Position numbers and translations under genes: made by a program | Origin: Bartonella apihabitans | GTDB lineage: Bacteria > Pseudomonadota > Alphaproteobacteria > Rhizobiales > Rhizobiaceae | Direction of reading: 5' to 3' | Length of the DNA: 64,000 bases | NCBI RefSeq assembly: GCF_030758755.1 | Contig: NZ_CP132387.1 | Span: 744,001 to 808,000 of the forward strand | Notes under the pieces: generated by a model | What the model was told of the DNA's origin: nothing | Database searches by the model: none | The model's input: only the letters and a program-made list of their open reading frames with translations | Shown here: piece by piece, positions 53,093 to 63,420 of the stretch | How the letters are laid out: each line of letters begins with the position of its first letter | Position numbering within the stretch: position 1 is the first letter of the stretch

Positions 53093-53875
53093 ATGGCATT
53101 GCCAGATTTTACTATGCGCCAGCTTTTGGAAGCCGGTGTTCACTTTGGTCACCAGACACATCGCTGGAACCCGAAAATGGCTCCCTATATCTATGGGCAG
53201 CGCAATAACATTCACATTATCGATCTTGCACAGACTGTACCGTTACTCCATAACGCCTTGAAGGTGGTATCGGATACGGTTGCCCGCGGTGGTCGTGTGC
53301 TTTTTGTTGGCACCAAGCGTCAGGCTTCCGATATCATTGCGGAAGCGGCCAACCGTTCGGCCCAGTATTACGTCAATGCACGTTGGCTCGGCGGTATGTT
53401 GACCAACTGGAAAACAATTTCCAATTCTATTCAGCGTTTGCGCAAACTGGACGGAATTCTTGCCAATGAAGCACAAGGCTTCACCAAGAAAGAACGTCTC
53501 AATATTGAACATGACCGCGATAAACTCAATCGCGCTCTTGGCGGTATCAAGGATATGGGTTCGGTTCCGGATCTTTTGTTCATCATTGATACAAACAAGG
53601 AAAAAATTGCAATCGACGAAGCCAAGCGTCTTGGAATTCCGGTCGTTGCTATTATCGATACCAATTGCGATCCGGATAATATCAATTATCCGATTCCCGG
53701 TAATGATGATGCTTCACGTGCGATTGCTCTTTATTGTGATCTGGTTGCAAAGGCTGCCCTTGATGGTATCGCTCGTCAACAAGGTGCAATGGGCGTTGAT
53801 CTTGGTGCACAGGCAGAAGCTCCTGCCGAACCTGCTCTGGAAGAAAATAAAGAAGCAACTCCTGCCGCAGAATAA
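53093..53875 (+). CDS. rpsB: 30S ribosomal protein S2
   Basis: 260 residues. Start at [20 protein letters not shown], after AACCGGAAAGGATAAAAAA; a longer upstream frame lies in the leader and is rejected. The [15 protein letters not shown] and [14 protein letters not shown] blocks are S2 hallmarks. The C-terminus has an Ala/Glu-rich tail. First gene of the rpsB-tsf-pyrH-frr-uppS-cdsA run; the 200-base leader probably carries its promoter and autoregulatory RNA. Confidence 0.98.
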   Translation: MALPDFTMRQLLEAGVHFGHQTHRWNPKMAPYIYGQRNNIHIIDLAQTVPLLHNALKVVSDTVARGGRVLFVGTKRQASDIIAEAANRSAQYYVNARWLGGMLTNWKTISNSIQRLRKLDGILANEAQGFTKKERLNIEHDRDKLNRALGGIKDMGSVPDLLFIIDTNKEKIAIDEAKRLGIPVVAIIDTNCDPDNINYPIPGNDDASRAIALYCDLVAKAALDGIARQQGAMGVDLGAQAEAPAEPALEENKEATPAAE

Positions 53876-53885
53876 TGAATAAACT

Positions 53886-53907
53886 GTGCCCTTTTAGAAA
53901 AGGGCAC
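53886..53907 (+). promoter_or_regulatory. Hairpin between rpsB and tsf
   Basis: GTGCCCTTTT pairs with AAAAGGGCAC around an AG loop, ten bases after rpsB. Without a following T-run it is likely an attenuator or RNA-processing element that reduces tsf relative to rpsB. Confidence 0.5.
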
Positions 53908-53990
53908 TTCAACTCAATGATGTATGGTCGCGGGCGTGCTGAGGAATAATCCTTGCACGCTTTCGCCGTTATTAAGATTAAGAGGCAAAT

Positions 53991-54914
53991 ATGAGCATTA
54001 CCGCAGCACAGGTGAAAGAACTTCGCGAATTGTCGGGCGCCGGTATGATGGATTGCAAGGCAGCACTTGCAGAAACAAATGGCGATATGGAAGCAGCTGT
54101 TGATTGGCTGCGTAAAAAGGGCATTGCCAAGGCTGATAAAAAAGCTGGTCGTACAGCGGCTGAAGGTCTCGTAGGTGTAGCCTCCAACGGTAAAAAGGCT
54201 GTTCTTGTCGAAGTAAATTCCGAGACAGACTTTGTTGCCCGTAACGATGCATTTCAGGATATTGTTCGCAATATTGCAAAAGCCGCGCTGGATACGGATG
54301 GGACATTGGAAAAAATTTCGGTTTCAAGCTATCCCGGTTCGGATAAAACTGTTGCCGAAACACTCAAAGATGCCATTGGCAAAATTGGTGAAAACATGAC
54401 ATTCCGTCGTTCCGCCGAGCTATCTGTCGATAATGGCGTTATTGCAACCTATATCCATAACGGTATTGGTGACGGCCTTGGTAAAATCGGTGTTCTTGTC
54501 GCAATCGAAACCAATGGCGATAAAGACGCAGCCGAACATTTTGGTCGGCAGGTTGCCATGCATGTGGCTGCAACAAATCCTTTGGCATTGACTGCCGAGG
54601 AAGTCGATCCGGCAGCTGTCGAGCGTGAAAAAGCAATTTATTCCGAACAGGCACATCAGTCTGGAAAACCGGCCAACATCGTAGAAAAGATGGTGGAAGG
54701 TCGTATGCGCAAATTTTACGAAGAAGTTGTTCTGCTTTCTCAGGCCTTTGTCATCAATCCTGATGAAACTGTAAGTCAGGCTTTGAAAAATGCAGAAAAA
54801 GAAATCGGCGCACCGGCAAAAATAAAAGGTTTTGTCCGTTTTGCCCTCGGTGAGGGTATTGAAAAAGCCGAAAGTGATTTTGCAGCCGAAGTCGCTGCAG
54901 CAGTAAAAGGCTGA
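53991..54914 (+). CDS. tsf: Elongation factor Ts
   Basis: Guanine-nucleotide exchange factor for EF-Tu. 307 residues. N-terminal UBA-like segment with [20 protein letters not shown] (residues about 13-32), the TDFVARN motif near 82 and the two EF-Tu-binding core subdomains. AAGAGGCAAAT precedes the ATG. Downstream hairpin separates it from pyrH. Confidence 0.97.
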   Translation: MSITAAQVKELRELSGAGMMDCKAALAETNGDMEAAVDWLRKKGIAKADKKAGRTAAEGLVGVASNGKKAVLVEVNSETDFVARNDAFQDIVRNIAKAALDTDGTLEKISVSSYPGSDKTVAETLKDAIGKIGENMTFRRSAELSVDNGVIATYIHNGIGDGLGKIGVLVAIETNGDKDAAEHFGRQVAMHVAATNPLALTAEEVDPAAVEREKAIYSEQAHQSGKPANIVEKMVEGRMRKFYEEVVLLSQAFVINPDETVSQALKNAEKEIGAPAKIKGFVRFALGEGIEKAESDFAAEVAAAVKG

Positions 54915-54991
54915 TTTTTGGACAAAATCCGGTTTATTTGCGTAAAAACAATGCTTTTTGCATTGTGAGACACGGAAAAAACGTTGTAGAG

Positions 54992-55019
54992 AGGGCATCG
55001 CGTGACAATGCGATGCCCT
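54992..55019 (+). promoter_or_regulatory. Hairpin between tsf and pyrH
   Basis: AGGGCATCGC pairs with GCGATGCCCT around GTGACAAT. No T-run; probable attenuator. Confidence 0.5.
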
Positions 55020-55064
55020 TCGTGTATCGAAGGCACAAATGAATTTTGCATTTGGAGACTATTG

Positions 55065-55784
55065 ATGACAGATACCCCGCTCTACAAACGAATTTTATTG
55101 AAGGCCTCTGGCGAGGCATTAATGGGTGGGCAAAGTTTCGGTATCGATGTTTCAGTCGTCGATCGTATTGCCAAAGACATTGCTGATGCGCATGAAATGG
55201 GTGTCGAAGTCGGCGTTGTTATCGGTGGCGGGAATATTTTTCGCGGCGTTGCAGTTGCCTCACGAGGTGGTGATCGCGTGACCGGCGACCATATGGGCAT
55301 GCTGGCGACAGCAATTAACTCTCTTGCATTGCGCACATCATTGACAAAACTCGGGGTAGATGTGGTTGTGCTTTCCGCCATCGCAATGCCACAAATCTGT
55401 GAAAGTTTCTCGCAACGCAAGGCTGTCGGCTATATCAGTCAGGGCAAGGTTGTCATTTTCGCAGGTGGCACCGGAAATCCGTTTTTTACCACTGATTCGG
55501 CAGCCGCCCTTAGAGCGGCAGAAATCGGAGCGGACGTGCTTCTAAAAGCTACCCAGGTTGATGGAATATACTCGGCCGACCCGAAAAAGGATCCTTCTGC
55601 AACCCGTTTTGACCATTTAACGCATGAAGAAGTTATCAAAAAAGGTCTCGCAGTTATGGATACCACCGCAATTACTCTGGCTCGTGAAAACCATATTCCT
55701 ATTATCGTCTATTCGATCGGTGAAAAGGGTGGACTGGCCAATGTGTTGAATGGCACGGGACGCTATACAGTGGTATCCGAATAA
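55065..55784 (+). CDS. pyrH: Uridylate kinase
   Basis: UMP kinase of the amino-acid-kinase fold, 239 residues. Start at [20 protein letters not shown] after TTGGAGACTATTG; a longer upstream frame from the tsf leader is rejected. The phosphate loops GGGNIFRG and [17 protein letters not shown] identify it. Supplies UDP for RNA, peptidoglycan and lipid A precursors, matching the downstream genes. Confidence 0.97.
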   Translation: MTDTPLYKRILLKASGEALMGGQSFGIDVSVVDRIAKDIADAHEMGVEVGVVIGGGNIFRGVAVASRGGDRVTGDHMGMLATAINSLALRTSLTKLGVDVVVLSAIAMPQICESFSQRKAVGYISQGKVVIFAGGTGNPFFTTDSAAALRAAEIGADVLLKATQVDGIYSADPKKDPSATRFDHLTHEEVIKKGLAVMDTTAITLARENHIPIIVYSIGEKGGLANVLNGTGRYTVVSE

Positions 55785-55818
55785 TATTCGTCTAAAAATA
55801 ATCCGAAGGAGAGTTAGT

Positions 55819-56379
55819 ATGAGTGACGCTACAAATATCGACGATCTCAAGCGCCGTATGGAAGGCGCCATTTCATCATTTAAACACGAGCTCACTGGTT
55901 TGCGGACCGGTCGTGCTTCCGCGAGCTTGCTTGAACCGATAACGGTCGAAGCTTATGGCTCGACTGTGCCGCTTAATCAGGTCGCAAATATTTCCGTACC
56001 GGAACCGCGCATGTTGTCGGTTTCAGTCTGGGATAAATCAATGGTGTCTGCAGTTGACAAGGCCATCAGAGAATCTTCATTGGGCCTGAACCCGATAACG
56101 GACGGTACAACTTTGCGCATTCCATTGCCGGAACTTAACGAAGAACGCCGCAAAGAGCTCGTCAAGATTGCTCACCAATATGCGGAGCAGGCGCGGGTTG
56201 CAGTCCGCCATGTTCGTCGTGACGGAATGGAAGGATTGAAAAAGGCTGAAAAGGATAGCGAGATCAGTCAGGATGAAAGCCGTATTGCTTCTGATAAAAT
56301 TCAGAAATTGACGGATACGACAATCGGCGAGATCGATAAGGTATTGGCTGCTAAACAAGCTGAAATTATGCAAGTCTAA
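55819..56379 (+). CDS. frr: Ribosome recycling factor
   Basis: 186 residues. Start at [16 protein letters not shown] after CCGAAGGAGAGTTAGT. Conserved [20 protein letters not shown] and the C-terminal helix with [14 protein letters not shown]. Disassembles post-termination ribosomes with EF-G. Confidence 0.97.
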   Translation: MSDATNIDDLKRRMEGAISSFKHELTGLRTGRASASLLEPITVEAYGSTVPLNQVANISVPEPRMLSVSVWDKSMVSAVDKAIRESSLGLNPITDGTTLRIPLPELNEERRKELVKIAHQYAEQARVAVRHVRRDGMEGLKKAEKDSEISQDESRIASDKIQKLTDTTIGEIDKVLAAKQAEIMQV

Positions 56380-56412
56380 AAATATTTATTGCAGCAAACA
56401 GGTCGGAAAAAT

Positions 56413-57138
56413 ATGTTATATCCACGTCATATTGCCATCATTATGGATGGAAACGGCCGATGGGCACGTGCTCGTGGATTACCCAGGATTGCCGGTCACA
56501 AGATTGGCATGGAAGCACTTCACCGGATTGTGCATCATGCCAGTCAAATGGGGCTTGAATGGTTGACGGTTTTTGCTTTTTCTTCTGAAAACTGGTCACG
56601 TCCGGAATTTGAAGTCAATCATCTGATGGGACTTTTGAAGTTATTTATAAAACGTGATCTGCTTGATCTTCGTGATAATAATGTCCGAGTACGGGTGATA
56701 GGCAATCGTGAAGAGGTGCCGGCGGATATTCAAAACCTGCTCGATGAAGCAGAGACAATTACGCAAAAAAATGACGGACTCAATCTTGTTGTCGCGTTCA
56801 ACTATGGTGGACGCGCCGAAATTGTCCGGTCTGTAAAAAAAATCGCCAAATCTCTTAAAAACGGAACTATCAATATCGATGAAATTAATGAAGCCGCTTT
56901 TTCAAAATATCTTGATACGGCTGAAATGCCGGATCCCGACCTGATAATCCGCACCAGCGGGGAGCAACGTTTGTCGAACTTCTTGCTTTGGCAGTCGGCT
57001 TATAGCGAATTTTATTTTGCTCCCTGTTACTGGCCTGATTTCGATGAAAGACAACTTGATATAGCTGTTGAAGATTATTGGTTGCGTGAACGTCGTTTCG
57101 GGCGGATTCCCGATTATAAAAAAGAAAAGTTGTTATAA
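56413..57138 (+). CDS. uppS: Isoprenyl transferase (undecaprenyl diphosphate synthase)
   Basis: 241 residues. Start at MLYPRHIAIIMDGNGRWA; Asp12 and the GNGRWA motif bind substrate. FAFSSENWSRP and the terminal RTSGEQRLSNFLLWQSAYSE block are family signatures. Makes the lipid carrier for peptidoglycan and O-antigen or other glycans. The ATG follows GGTCGGAAAAAT. It precedes cdsA. Confidence 0.96.
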   Translation: MLYPRHIAIIMDGNGRWARARGLPRIAGHKIGMEALHRIVHHASQMGLEWLTVFAFSSENWSRPEFEVNHLMGLLKLFIKRDLLDLRDNNVRVRVIGNREEVPADIQNLLDEAETITQKNDGLNLVVAFNYGGRAEIVRSVKKIAKSLKNGTINIDEINEAAFSKYLDTAEMPDPDLIIRTSGEQRLSNFLLWQSAYSEFYFAPCYWPDFDERQLDIAVEDYWLRERRFGRIPDYKKEKLL

Positions 57139-57213
57139 CTTTGATCTTTGTCTTAAAAAGAAATTGGATGAAAATTATAGTTCGAGATGCATATTGTTCG
57201 GATCGGAGAACCG

Positions 57214-58029
57214 ATGTCTAATCTTCTCATGAGAATTCTGACGGCTATTGTCTTTGCAGCTATAGCACTTTTTCTGACATGGGAAGGCGGCTTTCTATTT
57301 GCATTATTTGCCTGGTGCGTTGGTGGTTTTGTTCTATATGAGTGGAGAGGGATTAGTAAAAGCTGCTGGCGGCAAATAGACGAAATTATTGCCTCCGTGG
57401 CATATATTATTTTTGGCATTCTGCTTGTTGCCGACTTTTCAGCGCCTCTCGTTTTTGTTGTGATTTTTTTATGTGCTATTGTCCTCGCACTTGTGGCAGG
57501 ACGAAAAGCCGGTTGGGTCGCTGGAGGTTATCTCTATGCAACTTTGCCCGTTCTATCCTTGACATATATAAGAGGAGAAGAACCATTCGGATTCGGTGCG
57601 ATTATTTTTCTCTTCGCTATTGTTTGGGGAACGGATATTGCCGCTTATTTCAATGGACGTTCGCTCGGTGAACCAAAACTTGCTCCCAAATTTTCTCCTA
57701 ACAAAACGTGGAGTGGGGCCATTGGCGGTGCGTTGGCCGGTACTGCAGGTGGATGTCTGGTAGCATTTGTAGCACTTGATACTACTCCGGCCAATTTGTT
57801 TATCCCTCTACTGTCTCTTGCTCTTTCGATTGTTTCGCAAATCGGAGATATTTCTGAATCATGGGTAAAACGGCACTTCGGTGTAAAGGATTCAGGGCAC
57901 TTCCTGCCGGGACACGGCGGCTTTATGGATCGCGTCGATGGACTGGTTTTTGCTGCCATTCTGCTTTATCTCGTCGGTGCAATCGCTGCAGATATGACAG
58001 TTCCTTCAAATATGTTTAACCTGATCTGA
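57214..58029 (+). CDS. cdsA: Phosphatidate cytidylyltransferase
   Basis: Integral membrane enzyme making CDP-diacylglycerol. 271 residues with about eight hydrophobic helices. C-terminal signature SQIGDISESWVKRHFGVKDS (residues about 210-229) and PGHGGFMDRVDGL identify CdsA. An ATG at 57214 (MSNLLMRI) is preferred after GGATCGGAGAACCG; a start nine codons upstream is possible. It nearly touches rseP. Confidence 0.95.
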   Translation: MSNLLMRILTAIVFAAIALFLTWEGGFLFALFAWCVGGFVLYEWRGISKSCWRQIDEIIASVAYIIFGILLVADFSAPLVFVVIFLCAIVLALVAGRKAGWVAGGYLYATLPVLSLTYIRGEEPFGFGAIIFLFAIVWGTDIAAYFNGRSLGEPKLAPKFSPNKTWSGAIGGALAGTAGGCLVAFVALDTTPANLFIPLLSLALSIVSQIGDISESWVKRHFGVKDSGHFLPGHGGFMDRVDGLVFAAILLYLVGAIAADMTVPSNMFNLI

Positions 58030-58053
58030 TTGACGGAGCCTCTTTTGGAAATA

Positions 58054-59193
58054 ATGAGTTTTATTGCTGATGTCGGCACACCGTTATTGCGTATTTTCGG
58101 TGTGATATGTGTCATCATGGTCATTATTTTTGTCCATGAAATGGGCCATTATCTTGTGGGGCGCTGGTGCGGCATCGGCGCGAGTGCATTTTCATTGGGA
58201 TTTGGTCCGGAAATCTGTTCGCGGACCGATAAGCGTGGCACACGCTGGCGTATTGCATTGATACCTCTTGGCGGCTACGTAAAATTTATCGGCGACGAAG
58301 ATGCTGCCGGTATGACTTCGAAATCGGATGCGGCGGCGCTTCCCGGATCATTTGCTTCGGCTGGTGCCTGGGCTCGTGCTGCTACCGTTTTTGCCGGACC
58401 ATTTACCAATGCGCTTTTTACCGTTGTGGTTTTGTCGTTTTTCTTTTTTTCTTATGGAAGGATAATCATTGAACCGGTTATCGGTTCGTTGGTGGATGGT
58501 GCGCCGGCAATGACGGCGGGGTTAAAACCCGGAGACCGTTTTATAGAGATGGATGGACAAAAGGTTGAAAGCTTCGACGACCTCATCGGTTATGTTTCGC
58601 TCCACGGAGGTGATCCGATCGATTTTACTCTGGAAAGATCAGGGCAGCCTTATAACGTTACCATTACACCAAAACCGACGGAACGGGATGATGGATTTGG
58701 CAATAAAGTTCGCGTCGGCATGATTGGCGCTGGAGCACCCGCTGATCCGAATAACCCGGGAAGACTGGATCCGGCCTATGAAAAACATGTCAATTATGGA
58801 TTGTTTTCGGCAATTGGTGAAGCGACGGACAAATCGGCTTTTATTGTCGTTCAGACAGTTCGTTTTCTCGGGCGATTGATTGAAGGGCGGGAAGACCGCT
58901 GTCAACTGAGTGGCCCTTCGAAAACGGCAACGATAGCATGGCAGGTAAGTGAGACCGGATTTATGTCACTCCTCAATCTTACAGCGTTTCTTTCAATCGG
59001 TATCGGGTTGATAAATCTGTTTCCTTTGCCACCGCTTGATGGTGGGCATCTGGTTTTTTATATTATTGAAGGTGTTATCGGGCGGCCGGTTCCCAAGCGT
59101 ATTCAGGAAATCATTTTTACCGTCGGCTTTATTATTGTCGTTGCTTTTATGTTATTTGCAATATCCAACGATTATTTGTGCTGGTTAGGTTGA
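58054..59193 (+). CDS. rseP: RIP metalloprotease RseP
   Basis: Inner-membrane site-2-type zinc protease that cleaves anti-sigma factors and signal peptides. 379 residues. Zinc motif HEMGH at residues 28-32 in the first helix, one PDZ domain (about 125-205, GSLVDGAPAMTAGLKPGDRF), and the third zinc ligand in PLPPLDGGH near the C-terminus. An ATG at 58054 is chosen; a TTG eight codons upstream overlaps the cdsA end. Order cdsA-rseP-bamA-lpxD-fabZ-lpxA is conserved in proteobacteria. Confidence 0.95.
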   Translation: MSFIADVGTPLLRIFGVICVIMVIIFVHEMGHYLVGRWCGIGASAFSLGFGPEICSRTDKRGTRWRIALIPLGGYVKFIGDEDAAGMTSKSDAAALPGSFASAGAWARAATVFAGPFTNALFTVVVLSFFFFSYGRIIIEPVIGSLVDGAPAMTAGLKPGDRFIEMDGQKVESFDDLIGYVSLHGGDPIDFTLERSGQPYNVTITPKPTERDDGFGNKVRVGMIGAGAPADPNNPGRLDPAYEKHVNYGLFSAIGEATDKSAFIVVQTVRFLGRLIEGREDRCQLSGPSKTATIAWQVSETGFMSLLNLTAFLSIGIGLINLFPLPPLDGGHLVFYIIEGVIGRPVPKRIQEIIFTVGFIIVVAFMLFAISNDYLCWLG

Positions 59194-59422
59194 TTAAGCT
59201 GTGTTAACAGTTTATCAAGTTGGGCGATGTTTGTTATTTAAAAATGATGTAAACTGTTTACCATATTTGTGAAATGCCGTGGCATACATGCCACGGTGAG
59301 TAAAGAAGTAGGCAGATTTTAACGGAAGGCCTTGCTTGTATAAAAAAACCCGCTATTAGGGTTATATAAGCATTTTTGGGCACGGTGTGTCTGGAAACAA
59401 ATAAACAAGGGTAAAGAAGCCA

Positions 59423-61836
59423 ATGACGGCGAATTCGAAATTTCTTAGCGCAGCATCTGCACTGGCACTTACGGTAGCAATGGCCGTTCCGGCAACTGTA
59501 ACTGTCTCGGTTTTGGGGATGGGGGTTGCACAGGCGGCTGTCGTTCACGCCATCGAGGTTCGTGGCAACCAGCGTGTTGACGCACAGACGATTCGTGATA
59601 ACACGGGTATCAAGGTTGGAAAGAATTTTTCCAATAATGATATTGATGAAGGTTTGAAGCGGCTTTTTGCAATGGGGCTGTTTTCCGACGTCAAGATGAA
59701 GCAGGTTGGTGGTACGCTCGTGGTTTCTGTCAAGGAATACGAAGTCGTCAACCAGGTGCTTTTCCAAGGTAATAAAAAGGTCAAGGATCCTGATTTGCAG
59801 CGCGTTATTTCGCTCAAGCCACGCGAAGCTTTCGATCCTGCGAAGCTTGCATCCGACGAGCAGTCCATTCGTGATGCCTATCGTTATGTAGGTCGTAATG
59901 ATGCAGAGGTTTCGGCTCAGACTGTCGATCTCGGGCAAGGACGTGTCAATGTTGTCTTCAAGATTACAGAAGGCAAAAAGACCAAGATTGATGATATTAC
60001 CTTTGAAGGAAATAAGGCTTTTGGTAACCGCCGTCTGCGTGATGTTATCGCAACCAAACGCTCCAATTTCCTTTCCTGGCTTACCAGAGGCGATGTTTAT
60101 AGTGATGATCGCTTGCAAGCTGATCAGGAAGCTTTGCGCCGTTTCTATTTCAATCACGGTTATGCAGATTTTCAGATCGTTTCGGCTGATGCGACATTCG
60201 ATGAAGCCAGCAATTCCTATAAAATCAAATTTGTTGTTGATGAAGGTGCCCGCTATAAAATAGGCGATGTACAGGTCGATAGCACGATTGAAGGGGTTGA
60301 TACCAAATCAATGGAAAAAGTGCTGAAGACACATGAAGGCGATGTCTATTCAGCCAAGCGCATTGAAGACTCGGTTTTGGCGATCAATAACAAGGTTGCT
60401 GATTCGGGGTATGCTTTTGCTAAAGTTGAACCTCGTGGTGACCGTGATTTCAATAATCATACGATGTCTATCGTTTACAATATCGATCAGGGCCAAGAGC
60501 CTATGTCGAGCGAATTGAAATTCGCGGTAACGATAAAACACGTGACTATGTTATCCGCCGCGAGCTGGACCTGAATGAAGGTGACGCTTATAACCAGACA
60601 ATGGTGCAGCGTGCTAAACGGCGCCTTGAAGGGCTCGGTTTCTTCCAGACTGTCAATGTCTCGACAGCTCCGGGATCGGAACCTGATCAGGTTATCCTTG
60701 TTGTTGATGTGACCGAAAAATCAACTGGTGAGTTCTCTATCGGTGGCGGTTATACAACGGGTGGTGATTCGCCGGGTGCTTCGGTTGAAGCTTCTATTAC
60801 AGAGCGTAACTTCTTGGGGCGCGGCCAATATGTCCGTATTGGTGCCGGTGCCGGTGAAGATGACGCACGTAACTATAATTTGTCATTTACCGAGCCTTAT
60901 TTCCTTGGTTATCGGTTGTCGGCCGGTTTTGATGTTTTCCGTCGTACATATCGTATGAATGACGACTATGATGTCAAACAAACAGGCGGTTCGGTTCGCT
61001 TTGGTGTACCGATTACCGAACAGTTAACCGGTAGCATCGCTTATAACTATGTTCAGGAAGAATATGATCTTGACCATGAGGGTCGCTATGAGAAACTTGC
61101 TGATCAATTCCATACCTCTAAAGAAGAACAGGAAATGAAGGATTATTCCGGTGCCATTATTCAGGCTTCGAAGAATAGTCCGTGGATTCGTTCGTCAGTC
61201 AGCTATGGTTTGACCTATAATACGATAGATGACATGAAAAACCCGCATGATGGTCTCTTCATTCGTGGTATTCAGGAATATGCCGGTGTCGGTGGTGATG
61301 CTGACTTCTTGAAGACGACCGGTAAGGCCATGATGTACAAGACGATTTCGGAAACATACGATCTCGTTGGATTGTTATCTGTCGGTGGTGGTTATATCCA
61401 CGAGATTGGTGACGATGGCGTCCGTATCTTCGATATGTTCAAGAGCAATTCGGATATGATACGTGGTTTCAAATATAACGGTATCGGTCCACGTCAACGC
61501 TCTACAGACGGAGATAAGTACTTCCTCGGTGGTACAACCTATATGAATGCCACTGCGGAAATCCAATTCCCGATGCCGGTTGTTCCCGATAGCTTGGGTA
61601 TGCGTGGTGCGTTCTTCGCAGATACGGCAACTCTTTACGGCAATAAGTATGATCCAAGTCTTCCCAATGAAAGTCCGGTTACGGGTGACGACAGTGCATG
61701 GCGTGCATCTGCCGGTGTCAGCTTGATGTGGGCTTCACCGTTTGGACCATTGCGCTTTGACTATGCTTGGCCTGTTGCTAAAGAGAGCGGTGACCGGACA
61801 CAGAACTTCAACTTTGGTGTCTCGACCAAGTTCTAA
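59423..61836 (+). CDS. bamA: Outer membrane protein assembly factor BamA, with a single-base frameshift
   Basis: Essential outer-membrane beta-barrel insertase. Signal peptide to about residue 39 (VAQA-A), five POTRA domains, then a 16-strand barrel ending in F (STKF). The frame breaks at 60491-60495: GGGCCAAG is written where GGC CCA AGA would give QGPRAYVERIEIRGND; one C is missing. With it the protein is 804 residues, the expected size. The downstream frame starts mid-POTRA 5 and runs to the barrel. The RGF motif appears as IRGFKYNGIGP. Essential, so sequence error is the likely cause. It follows rseP by 230 bases with its own promoter region. Confidence 0.94.
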
Positions 61837-61842
61837 TTTTCC

Positions 61843-61876
61843 CTTTCTCCCGATCTTGAAGGGTCGGGAGAGAAAG
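61843..61876 (+). promoter_or_regulatory. Hairpin between bamA and lpxD
   Basis: CTTTCTCCCGA pairs with TCGGGAGAGAAAG (two-base bulge), ending seven bases before the lpxD ATG. It covers the lpxD ribosome-binding site, so it could modulate lpxD translation. Confidence 0.45.
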
Positions 61877-61883
61877 TGTTCTG

Positions 61884-62927
61884 ATGGCGGATTTATTATT
61901 TTTTACGCCGTCCCGACAGTTGACTGTTGGCGAGGCGGCAGCTTTAACAGGTGCCGCTTTACGCAATCCTGAATTAAGTGGTTCAGTAATCAAACATCTT
62001 TCTTCGCTGGATAATGCGGAGCCGGGTTCTCTCGTTTTTGTCGAAAGTAGAAAATTTGCAAAAGCGCTGCTCGGGAGTCAGGCTCTTGCCGTTTTTTGTT
62101 CCGAAGATGTTGCTTCCAAAGTTCCAGATAATATTGCTACTCTTGTAACACAGTCGCCACATCGCGATTTTGCGATGATTGGGCGCATTCTGTTTCCGAC
62201 TGCTTCAACACCGGCTCCCTGGTTTGGAGAATATGGCGTTTCACCAAAAGCTTTTGTTCATCCGGACGCAAAACTCGAGGAAGGAGTGACAGTAGAACCG
62301 GGTGCTGTTATCGGACGCGGTGCAGAGGTAGGGAGCGGCACACTTGTTTCCTCAACGGCTGTTATCGGAGAAAATTGTCGGGTAGGGCGTGAATGCTATA
62401 TCGCGCCATCTGTTTCTATCCAGTATAGCTTTATAGGCAATCGGGTTCGTCTTTATCCGGGAGTGAGAATTGGTCAGGACGGGTTCGGTTATGTCGGTGG
62501 TCCGAGCGGCATTGAAAAAATTCCACAGCTTGGGCGCGTTATTATTCAGGATGATGTAGAAATTGGTGCCAATACGACAGTTGATCGTGGGGCATTGAAA
62601 GATACGATCATTGGCGAGGGAACAAAGATAGATAATCTGGTCCAAATTGCTCATAATGTGCAAATCGGACGTTTTTGTTTGATTGCTGCACATTGTGGAA
62701 TTGCGGGTAGTTCCACAATCGGTGATATGACGCAATTGGGGGGAAGTGTCGGTTTGGCTGATCACGTGAAAATTGGCTCACGTGTGCAGATCGCAGCAGC
62801 AAGCGGCGTTATGAATGACATACCTGACGGCGAAAAATGGGGTGGTAGCCCCGCTCGCCCGATCAAACAATGGTTCCGCGAAGTTGCGGCGCTAAGAAAT
62901 ATGACAAAGTTCAATAAGGAGAAATGA
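61884..62927 (+). CDS. lpxD: UDP-3-O-(3-hydroxymyristoyl)glucosamine N-acyltransferase
   Basis: Third committed step of lipid A synthesis. 347 residues. An N-terminal LpxD domain is followed by a left-handed parallel beta-helix of hexapeptide repeats ([18 protein letters not shown] and so on), with catalytic His in [11 protein letters not shown] near residue 255. Starts at ATG overlapping the hairpin at 61843. fabZ starts four bases after its stop. Confidence 0.95.
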   Translation: MADLLFFTPSRQLTVGEAAALTGAALRNPELSGSVIKHLSSLDNAEPGSLVFVESRKFAKALLGSQALAVFCSEDVASKVPDNIATLVTQSPHRDFAMIGRILFPTASTPAPWFGEYGVSPKAFVHPDAKLEEGVTVEPGAVIGRGAEVGSGTLVSSTAVIGENCRVGRECYIAPSVSIQYSFIGNRVRLYPGVRIGQDGFGYVGGPSGIEKIPQLGRVIIQDDVEIGANTTVDRGALKDTIIGEGTKIDNLVQIAHNVQIGRFCLIAAHCGIAGSSTIGDMTQLGGSVGLADHVKIGSRVQIAAASGVMNDIPDGEKWGGSPARPIKQWFREVAALRNMTKFNKEK

Positions 62928-62931
62928 CAAG

Positions 62932-63411
62932 ATGAACGCTGCTGTTGAGAAGAACAGTCTGGAGGCAGTAGACATTCGTAAACTGCTGTCAATATTGCCT
63001 CATCGTTACCCATTTCTTCTTATCGATCGTATTATTGACATTGACGGTGATCAATCGGCAATTGGAATTAAAAATGTTACGGTAAACGAACCGCACTTCA
63101 CAGGGCATTTTCCGGAAAACCCGATTATGCCGGGTGTGCTTATCATTGAAGCGATGGCTCAGACTGCCGGCGCAATTTCATTGCTTGTTCAGGGGGATGA
63201 AAAACCCGGCGTTGTTTATCTCATGACCGTCGATAAAGCAAAATTCCGTAAACCTGTTGTGCCTGGAGATCAGTTGAGACTCCATGTCAAGAAATTGAAA
63301 CAACATGGTGGAATCAGGCGCTTTTCCTGCCTCGCAGAAGTTGATGGAAATCGCGTGGCAGAAGCTGAAGTTGCTGCTATGATAGCGGTTGCCGAGAATA
63401 AAGAAGAATAG
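62932..63411 (+). CDS. fabZ: 3-hydroxyacyl-ACP dehydratase FabZ
   Basis: Fatty-acid synthesis dehydratase in the lipid A and phospholipid supply line. 159 residues. Hot-dog fold with catalytic His59 in [14 protein letters not shown] and Glu73 in [25 protein letters not shown] at the start is typical. Overlaps nothing; lpxA follows nine bases later. Confidence 0.97.
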   Translation: MNAAVEKNSLEAVDIRKLLSILPHRYPFLLIDRIIDIDGDQSAIGIKNVTVNEPHFTGHFPENPIMPGVLIIEAMAQTAGAISLLVQGDEKPGVVYLMTVDKAKFRKPVVPGDQLRLHVKKLKQHGGIRRFSCLAEVDGNRVAEAEVAAMIAVAENKEE

Positions 63412-63420
63412 GATTCTAGA

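Noticed and set aside
59258..60157. Minus-strand frame over the bamA start
   Set aside because: Shadow of BamA; BamA signal peptide and POTRA wording are unambiguous.
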